Shown: positions 1 through 7,579 of the stretch, piece by piece
Layout of the letters: the number at the start of each line of letters is the position of its first letter
Position numbering within the stretch: the first letter of the stretch is position 1
DNA from: an uncultured Planctomycetaceae bacterium
Lineage (GTDB): Bacteria > Planctomycetota > Planctomycetia > Pirellulales > Pirellulaceae
Assembly: GCA_903927685.1 (NCBI GenBank)
Contig: CAIYOB010000251.1
Span: 1 to 7,579, forward strand
Length of the DNA: 7,579 bases
Reading direction: 5' to 3'
The notes under the pieces: generated by a model
Seen by the model: only the letters and a program-made list of their open reading frames with translations
Told to the model about the DNA's origin: nothing
The model's database searches: none
Program-made: the position numbers and the translations under genes

Positions 1-2
1 CG

Positions 3-659
3 GCCGGAGACCTCACGGTGGCAGGCGTCCTGGGCGACCTGGAAGACCAGGGCAGCGGGACACTCGTGCCGCACGCGACCAGCATTACCGCCGGTTCGAT
101 CGGCGGTGCCGTGAGCGTGCTGGGCGACGTGCGGGCGCGGGATGCGGTGCAGGTCTCCGGCCAGGACGTGTACGTATTGGCCGGCGGCGTGGTGCGTGCC
201 TACAGCGCGGGCTCGTCCGTGCTGCTGCGCGCCACGGACCAGGTGCTCCTGTCGGCGGCCAACAGCCCGCTGGCGGCCGGGTTGGTCCAGGCCGACAGCT
301 TGGCGCACCTGCTGGGCGACACGGTCAGCGTGGCCGGCGCCGTCCTGACGACGGGGGCGACCAGTCGCGTGCTGTTGAACGCGGCCGGATTGGCCACGGT
401 CACCGGCCTGGTCGATTCGGCCGGCGTGATCGAAGCCAATGCCGGCGTCAACTTGACGTGGACGCTGAGCACCCTGACCGCCACCTTGGCCCGGAGCAGC
501 CTGGTCGGCGGCACGGTCCAGGTGCTGAACCAGGGTCTGCTGCAGGCCACGGGCGACATCCGGCTGCAGGGGGGCGGGGACATCGTCGCCCAAGGTCCCT
601 CGGTCCTGGGGCTCGGCCTGAAAGCCGCGCCGCGGCCCACGATCACCACCTCGGCCTCG
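3..659 (+). other. N-terminal part in view: beta-helix-like strand region of the giant protein
   Basis: Residues 1-219 show irregular rungs of about 18-25 residues with hydrophobic alternation and Gly/Asp turns, such as GAVSVLGDVRARDAVQVSG (near 37-55) and GDIRLQGGGDIVAQG (near 185-199). No close internal repeat was seen here. The rungs end at a Pro-containing stretch (AAPRPTITTSAST, near 209-220), which probably marks the exit from the solenoid into the aromatic-rich domain that follows. The true N-terminus lies upstream of the window. Confidence 0.6.
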
Positions 660-3600
660 ACCGTCCAGGTGGTCACGGGTTACGTCAGCCAGTCGGCCGG
701 TACCGTGCAGGTGCCGGAGGTCAGCTGGGTCACGACCACAGTGACCGAGCAGGTCGGGATGGAGGAGGTCCAGGTCGGCAGTCTGTATCACACCATGGAC
801 GTGACGTTAGCCCAGAATGCCTACTACAATCCCAGGGCGGCAGCGGGAAAGCAGATTCGAGAGTATTTCTTCGAGGGCATCGACTACTACAACAGCGGCG
901 ACTATCCACACACGAAGAAGTCAGGCATCCCCACGATCAACTGGGCGGCCTATGGCATCAACGACGTGCCGTCGTCGAATTACCGCCTGGACACATACAA
1001 GACGTTCAGCCAGTTGTCCGACGACCAGCGTACGGCAGTGCTCCGGACGCTGGCCTATATGCCGCTGTATGACTTTGCCTATTCCAACGCCGAAACGCAC
1101 CGGACCATCGACGGCAATCCGACCGAGCAGGCTTGGACGCCTTCCTGGGCGGGTCAGCCGACGGGGATCTACTACATCGACGTGGCAGGCTGGAACGACA
1201 AGTACATCCGCATGCCGCAGGGGGCGCACGAGGATGTGCTGCGTGTGGTCTCGCAGGGCGTCCCCAGCGTCAGCCACGAAACGGTCGGTTCGTATACCGA
1301 CTCCGCCACCGTCACCTACACGCAGGACCGGTCGGCGCTGACCCCTTACGAGCACAACGGTGCTTGGGTGGATGACTACGACGACAGCCCGGCGCGGTGG
1401 GCCGTGACGTATGCCCGCGACGGCCAGCGGAACTGGACTGGCGCCGACGGGATCAGTGGGATCTACGTCCGCGATCCGCTGTGGCTGCCGGAAACCAGCT
1501 CCGTGAATCGGAACGATCTGTTGAGCCGCAACGTGTGGGCCGTACCCGGCTACCTGGATACGACCGCCAACCTGTCGCAGGCGGCATCCTCGTCGCGCGG
1601 TCCGTACACCGTCGGTTGGGATCCCCAGAATCACACGGCCTACACCGCCTGGAGTGCTTGGTCCACTGGCGGTGAGTACAAGACGCGTGGTTGTGTCACT
1701 GTGTGGCAGTACGAAAACTTCGACTGGACCTACGTCGTCCAACAGGATTTGTACGAAAAGCAGACTCGCGCGTGGGATGCGTATAAATTCCCCTGCCAGA
1801 ACAACTACCGGCAGGACCGGGAACGCACCCGTTCCATCTACTGGGTCGGCGTGGATGTCACGGAGACCTACAACGACTTCGAATACGACTGGACGGCGCA
1901 CACGGTCGCGGTCACGGACAAGCGGCTGACCGTCAACTATCAGTGGGTCAGCAACGATCAGCCGATTTATGACAAGCGGCCCCGGTACGAGACCCACGAC
2001 GTGCAAGCCAAGGTCGTGCAGACCAAGACCATCAACCTCTGGGAGTCCGTCCCGGTCGTCGAGAACCAAACGCTGCTGACGGCCAATCGCACGGTGGGCG
2101 CGGGAGCGATGTTGCCCTGGGGCGACTTCGCCGCCACCTCGATCTCGGCGGGCGGCTCGATATCGCTCGATGCGGGAAACGATGTGACGCTGCAGACGGT
2201 TGCCCAATCGTTGAGTGGAACGTTTACGGTCCAGGCCGTGGCCGACGTGCTGGTCGACGGCCTGGCGCCGACAGGGGCCACCGAACCGCTCACGCTGCCA
2301 GCGGTCGCTCAACTGCAGGCGGTGCAGGAGATCAGTCTCACCGCTGGCGGCACACTCACCATCGGCGAGGCGGCTGAACTGACCGTCAGCGACGCCGCCA
2401 GCCGGGTGCAATTGACGGCTGGCCAGACCGCGGGGGTCAGCGGCAACGTCCTGGCCGGGCAGGAGATTGCCGTCAACGCCGGGGGCTCGGCGGCGCTCGA
2501 TGGCAGTCTGCAGGCCGGCAGCCTGGTCGAGGTGCGTGCCGGACTGGGAACGATGCACACAGGCAGCGTGACCGGCGGTTCATACGCGGATCTACACGCC
2601 ACCGTAGCCGGCGGGACCGTCCGGCTGACGGCCGGGACGACCAGCGGCAATATCACGCTGACGCAATCGCTGCTGACGGCGGCGTCGATGGTACAATTGA
2701 CCGCCGAGGCGGGAGCGATCTTGGACGATCAAGGCTTGATCACGGCCCCCCACTTGTACGCCCGGGCCGCATCCGGCTTGACGGGCTATGTGGCCGGCGG
2801 CGCGGCGGACGTGGCGTTGAGCGCGGCGGGCGAGATCGCCTTGACCAGCCGCGGAGCCGTCACCTTGACCAGCCTCGTCGCGGCCGACGGCGGGATCACC
2901 GTGCATTCGCTCGGCGCGATCACGGCCACCAGCGTCCAGGCCCAAGGCACCTCGAACGCCAACGACATTTGGCTGCAGACCTATGGCGTCAACGGCGTCA
3001 CGGCGGATTTGACGCTGGGGGCTGTGGCGGTCGGTGACCAGGGCGACATCACGCTGATCGCCAACGGCAGCGTGCTGCCCGGCGGCGGCCTGCTGACGGC
3101 CGACACGTTGAGCATTGACGCCCGCAACGCCATCACGATCACGACCGACGTCCGGCAAGCGTCCCTGCTGACCCGCGGCGTGGGGAACGTGTCGCTCGCG
3201 CAGCAGGGCAACAGGAGTTTGACGGTCGAAGCCACGACCGTCATGAACGGGTCGCTGACGATCAGCCATCCGGGCGGCAGCGTGGTGCTGGCCGATGTGA
3301 CGCTGGGCAGCAATGCCGACGCCAACGACGTGACGGTGACGGCGGGCGGCGACATCCTGGTCGACGGGCTTCGGGCCGGCGTGTACTATGCGAATGCGGC
3401 CGAGGTCCCGGCGCCGGAGAGCGCCGGCGCCCAGGCCGGCGTCAGCTCGCTGGGCGACGTCAGCTTGACGGCCGGCGGCCAGGTGGCCGAATCCGGCGAC
3501 GACGCGGGCGTCGATCTGGTGGCCGACGTGCTGACCGTCCGGGCGCAGACCGGTTTTACCGGTCTGGAGCTGGCGGTGAATCAGTTGGACGCACGGACGG

Positions 3601-6600
3601 CCGCCGGCTCGATCGACGTCCATGACGTTGACGGCGCAGGGGAGACGGCGGCGGAGTTGATCGTAGAATCGGCCCAGGCCGCGGCCGGGTCGGTGACGAT
3701 CGTGGCGGAGAACTATCTAGAGATTCGGCAGGTCGTGGCCACCGGCATTGACGGAACCGCTCGCTTGACCAGCAACCTGGGCAGCCTGACCGTCCTCCAA
3801 CCGGGCGTCGGCGAGGCGATCGAGTCCAGCAGCGGCGTTGCGCTGGTCGCGGCCCGGACGCTGTTATCCTACGCGTTCTTCCAGGCCCCGGACTTGATCG
3901 AGTGTCGCGTCGGCGATTCCTGGGACTTCAACGGGGCCGCCGCAGGCGACGGGTTGCCCAGCACGCTGATCTCCGACACGATCATCCTGGAGCGGAAGTC
4001 CGGCTTGCAGATCCGCCAAGACACCACGGTCACCGCGGAGCGGCTCGAACTGCTGACGGACCGCAACGTGTTCGTCCAGGGCAGCTTACTCGGCACGATC
4101 GAGACCTTGGCGGTGACCGCGCGCGGGCTGAGTCTTGTGCATGCCGAAGTCTATGACGAAGCCACCGGCCAGCAGGTGTGGGTGGATCAGTCCTCCGGCG
4201 ACGTCAATCTGCAAGGCGCGCAACTGGTCGCGGAAACGTGGGAGTTCCAGGCTCGGCAGGATATCTTCGTGGAACTGGTGAGTGAAGTCAGCGCCCGGGG
4301 GTTCCTCCGCGGCGCGACCGCCGAGACGGCCGCTCGCAGCGTCACGCTTCAGACCACTCAGGGACTGCAACTGCCGGCCGCGACGCTGTCGGCGGAGACC
4401 GTCTGGGCAGCGGCAGATGGCGACATCAAGTTCCGGACGGCGGCAGCGACGCTGATCGCCGAGTCGACCGGGACGGGCGACATCCAGATCACCGAGACGG
4501 ACGACCTGATCCTGCAACGGGTTGTCGCCAACAACGGCCAGATCACCATCGTCAGCGACGGCGATTTGACGGCCCTGGATGTGGAATCGCTCACCGCCGG
4601 AGCGGGCAGCAATATCCTGCTGGCGGCCACCGGGGACATCTTTGCCAATTACATCGACGCGGGCAAGAACGCCGGCCTGACGCGGCAGTCCGGCGAGATC
4701 ACCCTGCAGGCGGGCGGGACCATTCGCGAGCCGGCCAGCCACGTGGATAATGTCGTCGCCGAAGGGGCCACGAAAGTGGACCTGACTGCGTACAGCATCA
4801 CGCTGTACCACGACGAAGACATGCCCATGCCGAAAATCATCAAGTCGTCTGCCGACGTGGGAAGCTCGGATGAATTGGAGATCGCGTACCTGTCCCCCAG
4901 CGGCCTGACGGATGCCGGACCTCCGCCCGCCATCCCGTCGCACGTCGAAGGGGACTACGTCCTGTATGCCCCCGGCTACGTCGGCGATCTAAGTATTACC
5001 GTGACGGGCACGCTCACGGTGCTGCTGTTCCCCACGAATCCCGGGCAGGTGGTAAGAATGCAGGCTGGCGGGAACCTGGACCTGCAGGTCGAATTGGACG
5101 TGGGGGCGGGGACGATCGAGTTGGAGGCGGGCGGGTGGCTCACCCAGCCGAACTTGATCACCGCCGGGACACTCGACGTCACTGCGGGGGTTCTTGGGCA
5201 GACGCTGACCACGGAGATCGAGACGTTGACCTTTACCATGACCCAGCCGGGCCAGGGGTTCTTCTTGAGTGAAGCGGACGATCTGACCATTCTCGGCGGC
5301 ACGATCGACGACGGGCCGGTGACGATTGACGCTGGCGGCGGGATTACCGTGCGCGGCGAGGTTGGCCACGCTTCGACGCTCGAATTCACGGCTGGGGGAG
5401 CCGTCACCAACGAGGACGGCGCCAGCCTGGACGCCAGCGGCAAGGCCAGCTTTGCCGGGTCCACGATCGATCTGGGCAACCAGGACGACGACCAGCTGAG
5501 CTTTGGATGCGTGGCGATCAACAGCCCCGGCGCTGTGGACGTGAGCGAGGACTCGGACGTCGTCGTGTGCGGCACGAACAGCGCGTTGCGGCTGGTCCTG
5601 ACGGCAGCCGGGACGATCACCAACTCGCTGGCCGCACGCATGACGGTGAACAACAACATGACGTTGGACGGCACTTCGCTGACCTTGGGCAATCAGGCGC
5701 ACGACCTGTTCAACTTCCGCTCGCTGACCCTGCAGACCGCGGGCGCCGTGGAAATTCACGAGGATTCGGCGACCGAACTGAAGGGAGACAGCACGGCCAG
5801 CAGCCTGACGCTGGTGTCGGCAGGCGCGATCACCCAGGCCGAGGCCGGCGCGTCGCTGACCGTGACGAACGGGGCGTCGCTGACAGGGGTGGGCCTCCAC
5901 CTGGCAGGTCAGGCGGGGCAGACGCTGAATGTGGGTGGAAACGTCCTGCTCACAGCCAGCAGCGGGGGGGCAATCACGATCGGCGCCGCCGGGGCCGCGA
6001 ACTTCGGCTCGCTGACCGTCCACACGACCGGGGCCGTGGATATCGTCGAAGATTCGGCGACCGATTTGACCGGAAACATCGTCGCGGGGAGTCTGACGCT
6101 GGTCTCGGCGGGCGCGATCACGGACCCCGTGTCGCTGACCGCGACGGAGATGTCCTTGAGCGGCACGAGCATCGAACTGGCGGCCGATGCGAGCGACGTG
6201 ATCGATGTGGCCGGGAACGCGGCTTTCGCCGCCACCGGCGGCGGAGCGATTACCGTGGCGGCGGCGGGGACCGCGAACTTCGGCTCTTTGACTTTCCAGA
6301 CGACCGGCGCGGTGAACATCACGGAAGACTCGGCTACCGATCTGAGCGGAGACAACACCGCGGGGACCTTGACGCTCGTCTCGGCGGGCGAGATCTCGGA
6401 CACGATCGGCGGGGGAGCGTCCCTGGCGGTCACGACCGGGGCCTCCTTGAGCGGCATTGAAATCAGTCTCACGGACCATGCAGACGACGTGCTGAGCGTC
6501 GGCGGAAACGCCGCGCTGACCGCCCGCGACGGGGGCACGATCAGCATCGCCGCCGCCGGCGCGGTGAACTTCGGCTCGCTGACCTTCAATGCTTCGGGCC

Positions 6601-7577
6601 CGGTGGCGGTGGACGAGGATTCCGCAACAGAACTGAGCGGCATCAGCACCGCGGAGAGCCTGACGCTGGTGTCGGCGGGCGGGATCACCGACCCGGTCGG
6701 TGGCGCGTCCCTGACGGTCACGGCCAATGCCTCCTTGAGCGGCACGAGTCTCCGCCTGGCGGACAGCGCCGGGGATGTGTTGAGCGTCGGCGGGAACATC
6801 ACGCTGGCGGCCAGCGGCATGGACGGAGTCACGGTAGCCGCCGCCGGGACAGTGAACTTCGGCTCGCTGACGATAACCTCGACCGGCGCGGCAAGTGTGA
6901 CCGAGGATTCGGACCTGTGGCTGGTCGGCGTCAATACGGCGTCCAGCGCGAGCCTGGTCGCGACACCGGGCAGTCTCACGATCGACGGCCCGCTGACGGC
7001 GACGGGTTCCGTGACCCTGACAGCCAACGGAGCCGGCAACGATGTGACCATCAACGCCGCGGTGACCGGCACGAGCGGCCCGATCACCATCACCGCCCCC
7101 GACGACGTGCTGCTGAGCGAGGGCGCCTGGATCAACTCGACCGGCGGGACGGTGACTGTCACCGCAGACGCGACGCCAGGCGCCCAGGGCGGCGAGATCC
7201 GAATGGCCGACGGCGTGCTGATCAACTCGTCCAGCGGCCTGATCGACTTGCTGGCAGACGGCCCGATCATCGTGGGCAGTTTGCGCACCAGCGGCGAAAT
7301 TCACGTCACGAGCGACAACGGGGCGATTGTCGATGCCGGCGTCAGCGAGCCGAACATCCAAGCAGGGACAGTCGCCCTGCGCGCCAGGCTAGGCATCGGC
7401 GACGCGGGCGGCATGTACGGCGAGTTGGAAACCGAGACCAGCGGGGCCGTGTTGACCCTGGCTGCTCGGACGGAAAGCGGCGACGTCCAGATCACCAACA
7501 CGGGGGCCATGACCATCGGCACGGTGGACGGGCAAGTCGGCGTGGTGCTGCAAGGTCCGTCGTCCGCCGGCTCGGGC
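3..7577 (+). CDS. Giant beta-strand-repeat surface/secreted protein (filamentous-hemagglutinin-like), internal fragment, both ends missing
   Basis: Frame 3 is open for 2525 codons without a stop, from the first full codon to the last, and has neither a start nor a stop in the window. The translation is dominated by short alternating strands with Gly/Asp/Asn turns, for example AGGSISLDAGNDVTL (residues 717-731), GDVSLTAGGQVAESG (near 1150) and GEITLQAGGTIREP (near 1565). This pattern is typical of right-handed beta-helix adhesins and of the giant beta-strand-repeat proteins of planctomycetes and other environmental bacteria. Cys occurs only at residues 564, 598, 1301, 1836 and 1856. Proteins of this kind are normally exported and act in adhesion, cell-surface coating or matrix, but no signal peptide, anchor, autotransporter barrel or two-partner-secretion domain is in view, so export route and function remain inferred. 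No catalytic motif was recognised. The reading frame is very secure; the family is likely; the exact role is unknown. Confidence 0.93.
660..2060 (+). other. Aromatic-rich domain of unknown family inserted in the beta-helix
   Basis: Residues about 220-686 break sharply from the rest of the protein. I count about 20 Trp and 38 Tyr here, against roughly 10 Trp in the other ~2060 residues. Lys, Arg, Asn and Gln are also commoner and the G-G turn motifs are absent. The order is: a beta-like lead-in (VTEQVGMEEVQVG, near 245-258); a mixed segment with EYFFEGIDYYNSGDY (287-301); a likely helix LSDDQRTAVLRTLAYM (338-353); a segment with GIYYIDVAGWNDKYIRMP (388-405); a W-V-D-D-Y-D-D stretch (455-461) followed by ARWAVTYARDG (464-474); an AWSAWS motif (549-554); Cys564 and Cys598, which could form a disulfide; and strand-like segments near 605-680 rich in Y-D-W and Y-Q-W. 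The frame stays open through both boundaries, so this is a domain and not a separate gene. It could be a ligand-binding module projecting from the solenoid, but I recognise no family and assign no function. Confidence 0.7.
2061..4785 (+). other. Long irregular beta-helix / hemagglutinin-like rung region
   Basis: Residues about 687-1595 return to strand-turn-strand rungs immediately after the aromatic domain. Examples are GGSISLDAGNDVTLQ (718-732), GDITLIANGSVLPGG (near 1016-1030), GDVSLTAGGQVAESG (near 1150), GDIQITETDDLILQR (near 1490) and SGEITLQAGGTIREP (near 1565). The G-x-I/V-T-L-x-A-G-G/D pattern matches the generic rungs of filamentous-hemagglutinin-like and beta-strand-repeat proteins. 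Rung lengths vary and no strict period was found. A less regular stretch at about 3840-4310 (residues 1280-1436) carries Cys1301, has more Glu, Arg, Gln and Trp, and may be a loop or a widened part of the helix. Confidence 0.62.
4786..5045 (+). other. Pro-containing interruption or linker between rung regions
   Basis: Residues about 1596-1681 have a different texture: YSITLYHDEDMPMPK (1597-1611), a Ser/Asp/Glu segment, then DAGPPPAIPSHVEGD (near 1637-1651), YVLYAPGYVGD and a hydrophobic strand pair ending in LLFPTNPGQ. Proline clusters break beta-helical rungs, so this is plausibly a linker or a small capping segment before the next solenoid stretch. The hydrophobic part is too short and too broken to be a membrane segment. 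Confidence 0.45.
5046..5285 (+). other. Short rung stretch leading into the repeat array
   Basis: Residues about 1682-1761 resume strand-turn rungs, for example GGNLDLQVELDVGAGTIELEAGG (the first part near residue 1690) and a segment around LITAGTLDVTAG. They share the general style of the array that follows, but no fixed 71- or 96-residue period could be aligned here. Confidence 0.5.
5286..5711 (+). repeat. Short-form tandem repeats, 71 residues (213 bp), two units, the first degenerate
   Basis: The units are 5286-5498 and 5499-5711, both 213 bp. TLEFTAGGAVTN at 5376 aligns with RLVLTAAGTITN at 5589, exactly 213 bp apart. DLGNQDDDQLSFG (ending near 5507) aligns with TLGNQAHDLFNFR (ending at 5720), again 213 bp apart. 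The second unit already carries the E-D-S motif (5547), 48 bp from the unit start as in the later long units. Both short units lack the fourth rung (L-S-V-G-G-N then A-I-T-I-A-A-A-G) of the long form, which accounts for the difference of about 25 residues. The second unit contains Cys1836 and Cys1856, 20 residues apart. The first unit is recognisable mainly in its second half. Confidence 0.7.
5712..6989 (+). repeat. Long-form tandem repeats, 92-97 residues, four full units plus a partial fifth
   Basis: The units start at the N-F-G/R-S-L-T core: 5712-5999 (96 residues), 6000-6275 (92), 6276-6566 (97), 6567-6854 (96), and a partial 6855-6989. Each runs through four apparent rungs: NFGSLT-x4-GAV-x3-EDSATDLSG; then SLTLVSAGAITDP; then ASLTV-x3-ASLSGTSLxLAD; then DVLSVGGN-x-LTA-x4-ITIAAAG. 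The E-D-S motif begins exactly 48 bp, and the S-L-T-L-V-S strand exactly 90 bp, after the start of every unit, so length differences fall only in the second half. At DNA level aacttcggctcgctgac is identical at 6000, 6567 and 6855, while other positions have diverged, so the copies are old or under selection. The fifth unit keeps the core and E-D-S but loses the pattern after A-S-L-V-A-T. Stacked beta-helix rungs are the likely fold; the acidic motif could bind Ca2+, which is inference. Confidence 0.88.
6990..7577 (+). other. Beta-helix-like region after the repeat array, running off the window
   Basis: Residues about 2330-2525 consist of further rungs without the 96-residue period, for example GSVTLTANGAGNDVTINAAV (near 2335-2354), a segment with PITITAPDDVLLSEG, then GGTVTVTADATPG, SGEIHVTSDNGAIVDAG (near 2431-2447) and LAARTESGDVQITNTG (near 2487-2502). 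This is the generic strand language of giant hemagglutinin-like proteins. The frame is still open at the last base, so the C-terminus with any anchor or sorting signal lies downstream. Confidence 0.6.
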
Positions 7578-7579
7578 GA

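Noticed and set aside
458..1341. Two overlapping + strand frames (458-1072 and 817-1341) as possible small genes
   Set aside because: Both overlap the open frame 3 and read as Arg/His/Ser/Pro-rich shadow peptides. They have no domain and no convincing upstream ribosome-binding context.
1641..1694. Thrombospondin type-1-like motif (AWSAWS followed by K-T-R-G-C)
   Set aside because: The W-S-x-W-S and R-x-C elements are suggestive, but the C-S-x-x-C-G part and the six-Cys pattern of that family are missing; only one further Cys (598) is nearby.
921..2558. Antisense open frame of 545 codons
   Set aside because: It is opposite the aromatic domain and following rungs, is Arg/His/Val/Asp-rich, shows no domain order, and crosses the domain boundary on the + strand without any change of its own.
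3408..3427. Inverted repeat CCGGCGC / GCGCCGG as a possible terminator
   Set aside because: It is a 7-bp stem with a 6-base loop inside an open coding frame with no T-run, and such stems are expected by chance in DNA this GC-rich.
2592..3623. Antisense open frame of 343 codons, and another of 285 codons at 4086-4943
   Set aside because: Composition is Arg/Gly/Gln/Asp-rich with no motif; they are shadows of the well-supported + strand frame.
5507..6460. + strand open frame of 317 codons in frame 2
   Set aside because: It is extremely Arg/Gly/Asp-rich, a typical out-of-frame reading of GC-rich Ala/Gly/Thr/Ser codons. The repeat structure and conserved cores belong to frame 3.
5286..6989. CRISPR array
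   Set aside because: The repeats are contiguous 213-291 bp protein-coding units with diverged copies, not short identical repeats separated by unique spacers.
4989..7361. Antisense open frame of 790 codons, with an overlapping 459-codon antisense frame at 5909-7288
   Set aside because: Both lie opposite the repeat array of the frame-3 protein. Their translations are low-complexity mirrors of the repeats (Arg/Gly/Asp-rich or Pro/Ser/Val-rich), with no recognisable domain. GC-biased third positions explain the lack of stops.

Overview
The whole window is the inside of one very large protein-coding gene on the + strand. Reading from base 3 there are 2525 consecutive sense codons (3-7577) with no stop. 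Neither the real start nor the real stop is in view, so the gene exceeds 7.6 kb. Residue n of this fragment begins at base 3n. No intergenic gap, second gene, promoter, RNA gene, insertion sequence or CRISPR array was found.

The protein looks like a giant secreted or surface protein of the beta-strand-repeat / filamentous-hemagglutinin-like kind. It is rich in Gly, Ala, Thr, Ser, Val and Asp, poor in Lys and Cys (five Cys in 2525 residues), and built of short strands separated by G-G/D-N-G turns, the pattern of right-handed beta-helices. High GC (about two thirds by eye), strong G/C preference at third codon positions and this type of protein fit a GC-rich planctomycete or a similar environmental bacterium. 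That assignment is an inference from style only.

Layout: (1) 3-659, beta-helix-like strands. (2) 660-2060, a domain of about 465 residues with a different composition, crowded with Trp and Tyr and holding two of the five Cys; I cannot assign it to a family. (3) 2061-4785, a long stretch of irregular beta-helix-like rungs. (4) 4786-5045, a less repetitive, Pro-containing interruption. (5) 5046-5285, a short return to rungs. (6) 5286-6989, a tandem repeat array that starts with 71-residue units and changes to 92-97-residue units, with a core strand and an acidic E-D-S motif held at a fixed spacing. (7) 6990-7577, further beta-helix-like rungs running off the end.

The points most worth following are the aromatic-rich insert, the short-to-long change of repeat unit with its invariant first half, and the fact that start-to-stop gene calling on this fragment would report only spurious shadow genes, including a 790-codon antisense one.
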